A stretch of 64,000 nt of DNA from Dyadobacter diqingensis (lineage in GTDB: Bacteria > Bacteroidota > Bacteroidia > Cytophagales > Spirosomataceae), in assembly GCF_024220585.1 (NCBI RefSeq), contig NZ_JAMXKF010000008.1, positions 291,068 to 355,067 on the forward strand, written 5' to 3'. The notes beneath the pieces are model-generated. The model ran no database searches, had not been told where the DNA came from, and was given only the letters and a program-made list of their open reading frames with translations. The position numbers were made by a program, and so were the translations under genes. Positions 1 to 8,511 of the stretch are shown piece after piece; the first letter of the stretch is position 1; the number at the start of each line of letters is the position of its first letter.

Positions 1-2230
1 TTTCGAGTACCTGCTGCATCATAAATGCAGACGCACTTCCCGGCACATCCTCATCCGCAAAAATAACCCTGTTCGTTTTCTTAATTGATTCCAGAATCCG
101 GTTGTCGATGTCAAAGGGTAATAATGTTTGCACATCAATAACCTCTATTTCTATTCCCAGACTATGCAATTGAGCTGCTGCCTCCATCACTATACGGCAC
201 ATGGAGCCATAAGTAACGACGGTAACATCTTTTCCTTCTTTTAATATTTCAGGCTGTCCAAGCGGGACGCATATTTCTCCAATATTGTCGGGTAGTAATT
301 CCTTTTGACGATAAGCATTAAGCGGCTCAACAACCAGTGCAGGGTCGTCTCCTTTGATCAGGGTGTTATAAAGACCCGCTGCCTGTGTGAAGTTTCTGGG
401 TACGGCAATATGCAAGCCGCGAACACTGCTTAACATCGTGCCCATGGGAGATCCTGAGTGCCATATACCTTCCAGACGATGTCCGCGGGTACGGATAATC
501 AAGGGAGCCTTTTGACCGCCTGCGGTACGATAACGAAGACTTGCAAGGTCATCAGTCAGTGTTGCCAGTGCGTAATAAATATAGTCGAAATACTGGATTT
601 CAACGATGGGGCGCAAGCCACGCATGGCCATGCCTATTCCCTGTCCAATAATAGTCGTTTCACGGATACCTGTATCGGTGATTCGCAGTTCGCCGTATTT
701 TTCCTGTAAGCCTGCCAATCCCTGGTTCACGTCACCAATCATCCCAACGTCTTCTCCAATGGCTACAACACGGGAATCCTGGCCAAATAGAGCATTGAAA
801 TAAGAACGGATCACCTCGCGGCCATCCACCGTTATACTTTCATCCGAAAAAACGGGCTCCACCGGCTGAACATGTAATGGTGATAAAGCAGACTCACTGT
901 AAAGCTGACTATTATAGCGTTCGGCATTTACAACAAGTTCGTTCTGAAGCCATTCCTGCATTACAACTCTTGAAGGCGTATTTTCATTTCGTATCACACG
1001 TAAAGCCTTACGAACACTCACAAGATTATCGCGGCGAACAGGATAATAGGTTTTACTCAGTTCAGAAGCAATTCCGGTCAGTTCCTCAGAAAAGATACTT
1101 TCCTTTGCCGTTTTCTGGATTAATTCAACGGTTTGCTGATGTTCTGTGTCAAGCTCTTTCCGATAAGCTTTCCAGGCACGGTTTCGTGCATCTCTGGCAG
1201 TTTCTTTGGCGTCCGCTTCAATGCGTTCCAGTTCTTCATCCGTGGCATAGCCGTTGTTTAAAATCCATTCGCGGAAGCGCACGTTGCAATCGCGTTCATT
1301 TTCCCATTGCAGCCGTTGTTTGGATTTATATCTTTCGTGAGAGCCTGATGATGAATGTCCCTGCGGCTGGGTTAATTCGGTTACATGAATTAAAACCGGA
1401 ACCTGTTCAGTACGAGCGAGGTTCGCTGCTTTTTGGTATGTTTCTATTAACGCCGGATAGTCCCAGCCATTAACAGCAATAATTTCCACGCCGGCCTCTT
1501 CTTCATTTCTCTGAAGCCCTGCCAGCGCTTTTGAAATACTTGATTTTGTTGTCTGATATTCTATCGGGACAGATATGCCATAACCATCATCCCATACGGA
1601 CATAATCAACGGGACTTGCAGCACTCCGGCTGCATTCATGGTTTCCCAGAACATTCCCTGGGAAGTTGATGCGTCACCGATCGTCGCAAAAACGATCTCA
1701 TTTCCTTTGTTGGAAAACGTGGTCAGGTTTTGAATATCCTTATTGGCTCTGTAAAGTTTTGAGGCGTAGGCAAGTCCTACCGAACGGGGAACTTGGCCTG
1801 CTGTCGGTGAAATGTCACAAACTGAATTATAAAGTTTTGTCTGGTCAAGCCACTCGCCCTGATCGTCGAGCCAGCGGGTTGCATAGTGGCCGTTCATCGA
1901 GCGTCCACCTGTGTGCGGCTCGTGTGCCAGATCGGCGTGAGCGTACATTTGTGCAAAGAATTGCTGCCAGCTTAAATTACCCAGACAGGCTTCAACCGTC
2001 TGATCGCGGTAATATCCTGAGCGGAAATCACCTGGCTTAAAAGCCCTTGCCATTGCAATTTGCACTACTTCTTTTCCATCTCCAAAAATACCGAATTTGG
2101 ACCGGCCACCCATTGTGTCTTTTCTCCCCAATAAGCTAACCTGCCGACTTTCACAAGCCAGGCGGTAGTCGTCTGTTATCTTTTCTTTATTCAAAACACT
2201 GGAACCGGTCAAACTATCATTTAGAAGCAT
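1..2230 (-). CDS. Fused 2-oxoacid dehydrogenase E1 alpha/beta (3' end outside window)
   Basis: This is the thiamine-diphosphate E1 component of a branched-chain or pyruvate-type 2-oxoacid dehydrogenase complex, with alpha and beta subunits on one chain. About 743 residues are visible from an ATG at 2228-2230; the C-terminus runs off the left edge. The N-terminal half has the ThDP site (GDASTSQGMFWETMNAAG) and the alpha-type HTGGRSMNGH region. The second half, from about residue 460, is a transketolase-like beta domain (GEDVGMIGDVNQG, then DTGIRET and EIQYFDYI). Such fusions are common in Bacteroidota and usually annotated as branched-chain E1. It decarboxylates the 2-oxoacid and passes the acyl group to lipoyl-E2 in the cytoplasm. 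No E2 or E3 lies nearby. The exact substrate cannot be told from the sequence. Confidence 0.9.
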   Translation of the reverse strand, partial: MLLNDSLTGSSVLNKEKITDDYRLACESRQVSLLGRKDTMGGRSKFGIFGDGKEVVQIAMARAFKPGDFRSGYYRDQTVEACLGNLSWQQFFAQMYAHADLAHEPHTGGRSMNGHYATRWLDDQGEWLDQTKLYNSVCDISPTAGQVPRSVGLAYASKLYRANKDIQNLTTFSNKGNEIVFATIGDASTSQGMFWETMNAAGVLQVPLIMSVWDDGYGISVPIEYQTTKSSISKALAGLQRNEEEAGVEIIAVNGWDYPALIETYQKAANLARTEQVPVLIHVTELTQPQGHSSSGSHERYKSKQRLQWENERDCNVRFREWILNNGYATDEELERIEADAKETARDARNRAWKAYRKELDTEHQQTVELIQKTAKESIFSEELTGIASELSKTYYPVRRDNLVSVRKALRVIRNENTPSRVVMQEWLQNELVVNAERYNSQLYSESALSPLHVQPVEPVFSDESITVDGREVIRSYFNALFGQDSRVVAIGEDVGMIGDVNQGLAGLQEKYGELRITDTGIRETTIIGQGIGMAMRGLRPIVEIQYFDYIYYALATLTDDLASLRYRTAGGQKAPLIIRTRGHRLEGIWHSGSPMGTMLSSVRGLHIAVPRNFTQAAGLYNTLIKGDDPALVVEPLNAYRQKELLPDNIGEICVPLGQPEILKEGKDVTVVTYGSMCRIVMEAAAQLHSLGIEIEVIDVQTLLPFDIDNRILESIKKTNRVIFADEDVPGSASAFMMQQVLE

Positions 2231-2439
2231 AAGCAAACGTTACGGGTTGAAACCGTAGTTAAGTTACATTTTTTTATAATGCACGCCAAAATTATGCAGG
2301 AAAATAATAATCATAACAATGAATCACAATAAGTTTGAAAGCATTGTTAACATACGTTAATGTTTACTAAATTTCGTTTTTATAATTTAATCTTGTTACT
2401 TAAATAAAATTTCACACAATTAACATTACCACTACAACT

Positions 2440-2838
2440 ATGAAAGTATTCTTTTCAGCGCTGGTTTTACTTGTTGGTTTAACCACTGTAAGTTTTGCTC
2501 AGAAAGGTGTTTTGAAATTCAAAGAAGAAACACACAAATTTGGTAAAGTGCCTCAGGGAGTACCTGTTACAAATGAGTTTGTGTTTACAAATACAGGTAC
2601 TGATCCGATTGTAATTTCAAACGTAACGGTGTCATGCGGATGTACAACTCCTGTATGGTCAAAAGCACCTGTATTACCAGGAAAAACAGGTATTATTAAA
2701 GCGACTTTTAACGCTGCTGCTGCCGGTTCTTTCAACAAACCTGTAACTGTTTTCAGTAACACAGAAGGCGGATCTATTACTTTATATCTTAACGGAGAGG
2801 TTGTTGCGAAAGAAGCAGCGAAGACTTCATCTAAGTAA
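2440..2838 (+). CDS. DUF1573 domain exported protein
   Basis: A 132-residue exported protein of the DUF1573 family. Residues 1-20 form a signal peptide ending in VSFAQ. The rest is one immunoglobulin-like (ASH/MSP-type) beta domain: KFKEETHKFGKVPQG, the family signature VSCGCTTPVW with paired cysteines, then FNAAAAGSFNKPVTVFSN. These small periplasmic or surface proteins are very common in Bacteroidota and have no established function. It is transcribed divergently from the E1 gene with 209 bp between them. A near-consensus -7 box (TAATCTTG, one mismatch to TAnnTTTG) lies at 2388-2395. A clear terminator follows. The family call is strong; the role is unknown. Confidence 0.9.
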   Translation: MKVFFSALVLLVGLTTVSFAQKGVLKFKEETHKFGKVPQGVPVTNEFVFTNTGTDPIVISNVTVSCGCTTPVWSKAPVLPGKTGIIKATFNAAAAGSFNKPVTVFSNTEGGSITLYLNGEVVAKEAAKTSSK

Positions 2839-2861
2839 CATTTTCTGCAAAAAGCATTATG

Positions 2862-2895
2862 ATAAGGCCGGCTTACAAGCTGGCCTTATTTTTTT
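2862..2895 (+). terminator. Rho-independent terminator after DUF1573 gene
   Basis: Arms AAGGCCGGCTT (2864-2874) and AAGCTGGCCTT (2877-2887) pair with a single G-T wobble and are followed by seven T residues. It sits 24 bp past the stop of the DUF1573 gene. Confidence 0.85.
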
Positions 2896-2958
2896 GTACG
2901 CTACCCGGATGCGGAAAGCAATGTGCTGTTTTTAATTCATCCTGTCAATAGCACGAAA

Positions 2959-3446
2959 CGTTCCTACGGAACGAAAACCATATTGATCTTTCCGAGCTTC
3001 TACCAACGAAATGTCCCGATGGGACAAGGATTAGAATGTTTTGGTGTCTTTGTTCCAATAGGAACATTTGGTTGGTAGCAATAATATTGAAATTGCAAAA
3101 TCAGTTTCTATCAATAAAATATCCTGATGGGAGAAGGACATCAGGATGTTTCGGCGTTTTGTTCCAATAGGAACATTTGGTTGGTAGCAATAATATTGAA
3201 ATTGTAAAATCAGTTTCTATCAACAAAATATCCCGATGGGAGAAGGACATTAAGATGTTTCGGCGTTTTGTTCCCATAGGAACATTTGGTTGGTAGCAAT
3301 GATATTGAAATTGCAAAATCAGTTTCTATCAACAAAATATTCCGATGGGAGAAGGACATCAGGATGTTTTGGCTTTTTTGTTCCAATAGGAACATTTCGT
3401 TGGTAGCAATGGTATTTAAATTGCAAAATCTCGTTCCTTAGGAACG
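2959..3446. repeat. Tandem array of 109/110-bp palindromic (REP-like) repeats
   Basis: The 687-bp gap 2839-3525 holds a terminator and this array, and no credible gene. Short perfect palindromes recur: GTTCCTACGGAAC (2960-2972), GTCCCGATGGGAC (3013-3025), GTTCCAATAGGAAC (3052-3065, 3161-3174, 3380-3393), GTTCCCATAGGAAC (3270-3283), TCCCGATGGGA (3231-3241) and CGTTCCTTAGGAACG (3432-3446). The GTTCC hairpins are spaced 109, 109 and 110 bp apart, and the sequence between them is nearly the same each time, so this is a tandem array of about four units. Within a unit, ACCAACgAAATGTCCC and GGAACATTTgGTTGGT form a longer-range inverted repeat. The ORFs that seem to run through it on the minus strand only repeat the same peptide and are not genes. 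Confidence 0.85.
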
Positions 3447-3525
3447 GCTGGTGTCTTTTGTGCGACAGAAGAAGGTTAAGATGATTTTCAAGAAAATTCT
3501 GTCTGCAAGCTCTCACAGCCTTTTC

Positions 3526-6408
3526 TCAATACGCTGCCCGATCTTGGAATGATCTCCTTCTCGTCAGTTTCAAATCCTGAAGGATGCTTGATTTTACTTT
3601 CAGAATAAAGTTGTAGTTACTCACACGTGAGGCACTTCCCGCAAAAGGCGTCCAGCTGAAACTCATATCCCAGCAGTGTAAGTCACGGTAAAGTGTTAAG
3701 GTTGTAATAGACGGTTTGAATGCTGTAAAGTCAAAACCGGTTGTCACACTGATTTTAAAATTTGTCGACAAACTCAAATCACCCGTTGCATTAATTGTCT
3801 GGATCAGCTGTGCGTTGGAAAGACCCGGTTTGGTCAGTCCGAAGTTATAGTTGATGGAAACATTCCAGGGAATATTAAAATCTACATACATATCGGCATT
3901 ACGCTGAATAAACTCTTTTTGCTCCTCCGTAACGGTGCTGTTAGGATTGGTATTTTTCGGTTTGTCCGATGCGCCTTTCGGAGAGAAACTGGTTCCAAGC
4001 GTGAAACTAAGATTTTGCAGATTGGCAAGTCCCTGTCCTTTGGTGATGGCAAACTGGTCAACTTTGATACCGGTCTGGTTATCCGATTTTACCAACGGAT
4101 CTTTTACGTATGCGTAAGGATCCAGGTTTGCGTTAAAATTCAGGTTAAGATTTTTACCGATACGGGCATTGGCGTTAACGGTGATGTTCGATAGTTTAAG
4201 TGAATCGGCCATCAGGTTGTAGCTACCACCAAAACCAAGGTTATCAAGCAGGGATACTTTCTCAAACTGCGCGGCGGCCGTATCACTTTTTGATTTCAGT
4301 TTCATTTCAAAAGAGTTGTTCAAACTGAATGAAATCACACTCGAAGCTTTTCCGTTGCTGACATTCGTCCCAACACCTCTGTATCGCGAAAGTTTTTGCG
4401 TTTCTCCCAGCTCGTTAATCTGGACGGTTTGATAAAAACCGTAATTATCACCCGTGAAATCGGGCGTATAGCTATACGATATCGTTGGGATCACCGTATG
4501 CCGTATCGCTTCCAGACGTCTTCCTCTGACGAAAAATGTTCCGTAGAAACGCGTATTCATACCGGCACCGAAGGAATAGGAATACTCGTTCCCGACTTTA
4601 TTGAGTGTATCGATGTGTACCGTATTACCTCCTTTGTAAATATAATTATATTGTTTGGTGTAAATCTGCCCTTGAAGTGACATGCTTGGCGTAAGGTTTA
4701 TGAACCTTAAAAGCTTGAAGTTCGGAAGCGAGATTGGCAAACTATACCGACCGGTAAATTGCGCATCCTGCGCGAACGCCGATAAGTTTGACAGGTTAAA
4801 AGGCAATACCTGCACAACGCCATCACGTAAAGAATCAATCTTGTTATCCACCTTAAAACCAAGTCTGGTGTACGACGTGTCAATAGCCGTCAGTGAGTTG
4901 GTAAGTGTGTAATTTCCACTAAAATCAAGTCCTAAACGGAAACTGTCATACCAGCGCGAGCGACCTCCGTTTAACGCAAAAGGAGCAATCTGGTTAACGC
5001 CAAAGCTGAAATCTGCCGAGATATTTGTTTTCCCGCCTCTTCTAATGTCGGAAGTATCTTTCTGACCAAAGTTTTGGTTGACCCTTACACTAGCCGCTGC
5101 CCGAAGATATTGGCCCATTGTGCGGTTATACTGTACGGATGAACTGGCAACATTGGAAATATATTTGTTGGTATTGGTTTCCTGAAGCTGGTTATAACTG
5201 TTGCTGGTAATATTTACGTTCGCAGAAAACGTCGAGTTACCTCTTGGTTTTGGTGCGTGCGACCAAACCAGACTAAAATCATTGGAGCCCCCCTGACCGA
5301 TTTGTTTTAGTACCTCATCACTGGATTTGTTTTTGTTGAAACGGAACGAAAAATTACCGTTGTACTGATAACGTTTTGAATAAGTAGTGGCAACTCCCAA
5401 TCCCCAGCTTCCTGTCGCGTAAATTTGGCCGGTTACCTGCGCGTTGATGTATTCGCTGATGGCAAAATAATATCCTCCGTCACGCAGATAAAAACCTCTT
5501 CCGTTAGGTTCTTCACCATAGGTCGGAAAAATAATACCTGAGGTTCCGGCTTCTTTTTTCTTTGGGAAAGGGAAAAAGCCGAAAGGGATAACCAGCGGCA
5601 GCGGAACATCCGCAATAACCAGGTGAAAAGGCCCGGACACCACAGATTTTTTATCCACCATTTTTATCTTTGGTGCATTGATATAAAAGTGCGGATGTGT
5701 GAGGTTACAGGTCGTGTAAATGGATTTTTGTATATAAAAATTGCCCTCAGTGTCTTTTTTTACACGATCTCCGCGCACGTTTCCATCTCCCTGCTGCGTG
5801 ACAATTCCGCGGATAATGGCCTTTTTTGATTTGAAATTATAGCGGATCTCTTTGGTGTTATACATTTCCGGCCCATCCTGAAATATAGGCTCCCCGATCA
5901 TTTTTTTTGAAGTGGAATCGTAATCACCGTGCGCCATTACTTCGTTGGTCACCCAGTTCAGTCGAATGTAATTTGCTTTTAGATTAATCGTGCCATAATT
6001 TACCTCGGCGTTTCCGTATAAATGCACCTGTTTCAGGACAACATCCATGATTGTGGAGTCTTCTGCGGTGTATTTTACGACACTTTGCAGGTCGTCAGGA
6101 TTGGATAAAGTATCGTTTGCCAGCGAATCTGTTAAAGCAATGCCATTTTTTAGCTGCAGAGAATCCGCAGCCGTAGAGTCTTTTTTGATGAGCGTGTCCG
6201 ATTTGGCTATAATTTCACCATTCGGGGTTTTGGCCAAAGCAGACTTGTCTGCCACCGTAGGAGCAGAATTCTTGGTTTTGGCTTTCGACTTAAGAAGATC
6301 TTTACCGGATCGTTTTGTGCGTTGCTGAACACATGCCATTGTGCCAAATAATAGAAACGCAACAAGTCCTAACGATATAATAATCGCCTTTTTTTTCAGT
6401 TCTAACAA
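3526..6408 (-). CDS. lptD: LPS assembly outer-membrane protein LptD
   Basis: Predicted outer-membrane translocon that inserts lipopolysaccharide into the outer leaflet; 960 residues, within the range of Bacteroidota LptD homologues. Residues 1-35 include a hydrophobic export segment. Residues about 115-260 resemble the periplasmic OstA/LptA-like beta-jellyroll (KQVHLYGNAEVNYGTINLKANYIRLNW, split over adjacent strands). The rest is a large beta-barrel, with many alternating aromatic strands and a typical PLPLVIPFGFFPFPKKK turn. The start is TTG at 6406-6408; no ATG exists before residue 24, and starting there would cut the export signal, so TTG is preferred. A TMAC sequence in the signal region resembles a lipobox, which is unusual for this family. 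It is divergent from the amidase gene, 75 bp away, with a -7 box between. LptE is not seen here. Confidence 0.85.
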   Translation of the reverse strand: MLELKKKAIIISLGLVAFLLFGTMACVQQRTKRSGKDLLKSKAKTKNSAPTVADKSALAKTPNGEIIAKSDTLIKKDSTAADSLQLKNGIALTDSLANDTLSNPDDLQSVVKYTAEDSTIMDVVLKQVHLYGNAEVNYGTINLKANYIRLNWVTNEVMAHGDYDSTSKKMIGEPIFQDGPEMYNTKEIRYNFKSKKAIIRGIVTQQGDGNVRGDRVKKDTEGNFYIQKSIYTTCNLTHPHFYINAPKIKMVDKKSVVSGPFHLVIADVPLPLVIPFGFFPFPKKKEAGTSGIIFPTYGEEPNGRGFYLRDGGYYFAISEYINAQVTGQIYATGSWGLGVATTYSKRYQYNGNFSFRFNKNKSSDEVLKQIGQGGSNDFSLVWSHAPKPRGNSTFSANVNITSNSYNQLQETNTNKYISNVASSSVQYNRTMGQYLRAAASVRVNQNFGQKDTSDIRRGGKTNISADFSFGVNQIAPFALNGGRSRWYDSFRLGLDFSGNYTLTNSLTAIDTSYTRLGFKVDNKIDSLRDGVVQVLPFNLSNLSAFAQDAQFTGRYSLPISLPNFKLLRFINLTPSMSLQGQIYTKQYNYIYKGGNTVHIDTLNKVGNEYSYSFGAGMNTRFYGTFFVRGRRLEAIRHTVIPTISYSYTPDFTGDNYGFYQTVQINELGETQKLSRYRGVGTNVSNGKASSVISFSLNNSFEMKLKSKSDTAAAQFEKVSLLDNLGFGGSYNLMADSLKLSNITVNANARIGKNLNLNFNANLDPYAYVKDPLVKSDNQTGIKVDQFAITKGQGLANLQNLSFTLGTSFSPKGASDKPKNTNPNSTVTEEQKEFIQRNADMYVDFNIPWNVSINYNFGLTKPGLSNAQLIQTINATGDLSLSTNFKISVTTGFDFTAFKPSITTLTLYRDLHCWDMSFSWTPFAGSASRVSNYNFILKVKSSILQDLKLTRRRSFQDRAAY

Positions 6409-6434
6409 ATAGAGTATTTTTGCATAACGAATGT

Positions 6435-6442
6435 CAAAATTA
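6435..6442 (-). promoter_or_regulatory. Bacteroidota-type -7 box for lptD
   Basis: On the minus strand this reads TAATTTTG, a full match to TAnnTTTG, and it lies 27 bp upstream of the TTG start of lptD. No clear -33 TTG was found, so this rests on one box and its position in the 75-bp divergent gap. Confidence 0.5.
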
Positions 6443-6483
6443 GCAGAGAAACTCCTAAAGAATAACGCCGTAACTAAAAAATA

Positions 6484-7281
6484 ATGTTAAAAGTTCTTAA
6501 AATCTTAATTGCAGCGAGTTGTTTGACCCTAAGTCTCGCTTTTGCCTTTCAAGAAATACCGCCTTCGGGAAAAGTAGACAGCAAGGTTAATGTGGTAGTT
6601 ATTGACGCAGGTCATGGTGGTCATGACATCGGAACGCGCGGCCGCAAAGCGCGTGAGGCCAATGTTGCTCTGAAAATTGCATTGGCGCTGGGTCATAAAA
6701 TTAAGCAGGACTCTCCGGAGGTCAGGGTGCTCTACACCCGCGATACCGACGAATTTATCGAATTGTCGGAACGTTCCGCTTTTGCCAACAGAAACAATGC
6801 TGACCTTTTTATTTCCATTCACTGCAACTCTACACCGAATTCCCGGTCTGTTAGAGGAACTGAGACGTACGTGATGGGGTTACACAAGACAAACGGTAAC
6901 CTTGAAGTTGCAAAGCGGGAGAACTCGGTAATTTTGAAAGAAACAAATTACAAGCAAAAGTATAAAGGTTTCGATCCGGATTCACCGCTTGCGCATATCA
7001 TGCTTGCGAACTATCAGAGTGCATTTATTTCGAGCAGTTTACGCTTTGCGGATAATGTGGAAAAGAAATTCAAGTCGGTATCTGATCGTGAAAGCCGCGG
7101 TGTGAAACAGGCCGGATTTCTTGTGTTATGGCGGACAACAATGCCCAGTGTATTGATTGAAACCGGATTTTTGTCAACACCGGAAGAAGAAGAATACCTT
7201 AATTCAGAAGAGGGACAGGATGAAGTTGCCCAGTCGATTCTGGAAGCGTTTAAGGTATATAAGAAACAAATGGATCAGTAA
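6484..7281 (+). CDS. N-acetylmuramoyl-L-alanine amidase (Amidase_3)
   Basis: A 265-residue zinc amidase that cuts the bond between muramic acid and the stem peptide of peptidoglycan, usually during daughter-cell separation or wall turnover. Residues 1-21 are a signal peptide. The Amidase_3 domain starts at VVIDAGHGGHD (first zinc His), followed by the zinc Glu in REANVALKIA, the second zinc His in FISIHCN, and the catalytic Glu in SVLIETGFLS. It is catalytic domain only, without an AMIN or SPOR targeting domain, like many Bacteroidota homologues. It sits between lptD (divergent) and the MCE gene on the same strand, 122 bp downstream, all of which concern the envelope. Confidence 0.92.
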   Translation: MLKVLKILIAASCLTLSLAFAFQEIPPSGKVDSKVNVVVIDAGHGGHDIGTRGRKAREANVALKIALALGHKIKQDSPEVRVLYTRDTDEFIELSERSAFANRNNADLFISIHCNSTPNSRSVRGTETYVMGLHKTNGNLEVAKRENSVILKETNYKQKYKGFDPDSPLAHIMLANYQSAFISSSLRFADNVEKKFKSVSDRESRGVKQAGFLVLWRTTMPSVLIETGFLSTPEEEEYLNSEEGQDEVAQSILEAFKVYKKQMDQ

Positions 7282-7363
7282 GATTCGTTGTTGAAAGTGA
7301 ATTTGGAATTGGTTTATAAATCATTCGGACAAATAAATTTCTGTAAACATTTACATTATTTAA

Positions 7364-7387
7364 AGCTTATGGCGCGAGCCGCAAGCT
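7364..7387 (+). other. Hairpin upstream of MCE gene
   Basis: AGCTT and AAGCT arms enclose GGC-GCGA-GCC, giving a stem with a small internal loop and a GNRA-type tetraloop. It lies 16 bp before the MCE start and lacks a T-run, so it may affect mRNA processing or attenuation between the amidase and MCE genes. The function is a guess. Confidence 0.35.
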
Positions 7388-7403
7388 ATTTAATACTCAC
7401 TTC

Positions 7404-8372
7404 ATGAAGCTATCAAAAGAAGCAAAAGTCGGGTTAATGGCAGTTTTGGCAATGGTCATGTTATATTTTGGTTTTCATATCCTTAAAGGCTCCGACGTAT
7501 TTTCAAGAACATATAAGTACTACGTAATTTACGATGATATTGACGGATTAACCGCTTCCAATCCCGTTTTGCTGAATGGTTTGAATGTTGGCCGGGTGCA
7601 GGAAATAAAATTATTGCAGAATCAGAAAAACCACCTTCTGGTCACACTGGATATTCAAAAGGGTATCGTTTTACCAAAAGGAACTACCGCTTTGCTTGCT
7701 GACGGAGGCTTGCTTGGGGGAAAAGTGATCCATCTGGCGATGGGCGCGGCTTCGGTGAACTTGCAGGATAAAGATACGCTGGTTGGCAAGAGAGAGGCGG
7801 GTATATCCGCGGTTTTACAGGAAAAAGCACTGCCCCTTGTTACGCATGCGGATTCTCTGGTATTAAATCTCGCAGCGGTTGCAGAAGGATTTAAAGAAAC
7901 AGGAAAAATATTGAACCAGATGATCAGAAATTATGATCAGACTGGTAATACGGTACAGGGGCTTGTTGCTGAAAACCGTAAAAATCTGCTGGTGATGACC
8001 ACAAATCTTAATAAACTTTCGGAATCACTTGTGGAAACTGAAAAAGGTCTGAAGCCATTGCTTGCTAAAACTGGATCGCTTGCCGATTCGCTGAATGCTT
8101 TAAGATTAGGGGAAACGGTTCAGAATGCTAATAAAACAATCTTGGAATTACGCGGGTTATTGGCCGGTGTAGACTCGGGAAAAGGTACTGCGGGAAAACT
8201 GCTTAAAGACGAAACACTTTACAACAACCTGAACAGTACGGTTGTAAGTTTGAATAAACTGATGACCAATTTTCGTGAGCATCCTAAGCGTTACGTTCAC
8301 CTGTCTGTTTTTGGGAAAAAGGATAAAGGACCGGCGGAATCACCACTGGACACGACTACAAGAATAAAATAA
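7404..8372 (+). CDS. MlaD family (MCE domain) protein
   Basis: A 322-residue membrane-anchored MCE protein, the periplasmic substrate-binding part of Mla-type phospholipid transport between inner and outer membrane. One N-terminal membrane helix (residues about 8-26) is followed by the MCE domain (about 38-115), with YDDIDGLTASNPVLLNGLNVGRVQEI matching the family core in two parts. A long, probably helical coiled-coil C-terminus follows (about 150-300). The ATPase and permease (MlaF/MlaE) are not adjacent. In many Bacteroidota the amidase-MCE pair sits together, as here. A terminator follows the gene. Confidence 0.88.
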   Translation: MKLSKEAKVGLMAVLAMVMLYFGFHILKGSDVFSRTYKYYVIYDDIDGLTASNPVLLNGLNVGRVQEIKLLQNQKNHLLVTLDIQKGIVLPKGTTALLADGGLLGGKVIHLAMGAASVNLQDKDTLVGKREAGISAVLQEKALPLVTHADSLVLNLAAVAEGFKETGKILNQMIRNYDQTGNTVQGLVAENRKNLLVMTTNLNKLSESLVETEKGLKPLLAKTGSLADSLNALRLGETVQNANKTILELRGLLAGVDSGKGTAGKLLKDETLYNNLNSTVVSLNKLMTNFREHPKRYVHLSVFGKKDKGPAESPLDTTTRIK

Positions 8373-8398
8373 GAATTTATTAAGGTTCAATTTACAGG

Positions 8399-8430
8399 AA
8401 GTCGTTTGCCGTAAGGCGGGCGACTTTTTT
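8399..8430 (+). terminator. Terminator after MCE gene
   Basis: AAGTCG (8399-8404) pairs with CGACTT (8421-8426), with an inner GCC-GTAA-GGC stem and a run of six T from 8425. It lies 27 bp after the stop codon. Confidence 0.75.
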
Positions 8431-8511
8431 GCTTTTGGTAGTAAAGGTTCAGATAAATTTCTACCTTGAAATTGAAATAAAATATTGTTTCAATTACATC
8501 TTCATCAAGAT

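Noticed and set aside
2959..3446. Possible CRISPR array
   Set aside because: The whole 109-bp unit repeats, there are no unique spacers, repeats are imperfect, and no cas genes are near.
3101..3516. Three overlapping minus-strand reading frames encoding near-identical peptides
   Set aside because: They arise from the 109/110-bp repeat array, share the same repeated peptide, and show no start signal or family.
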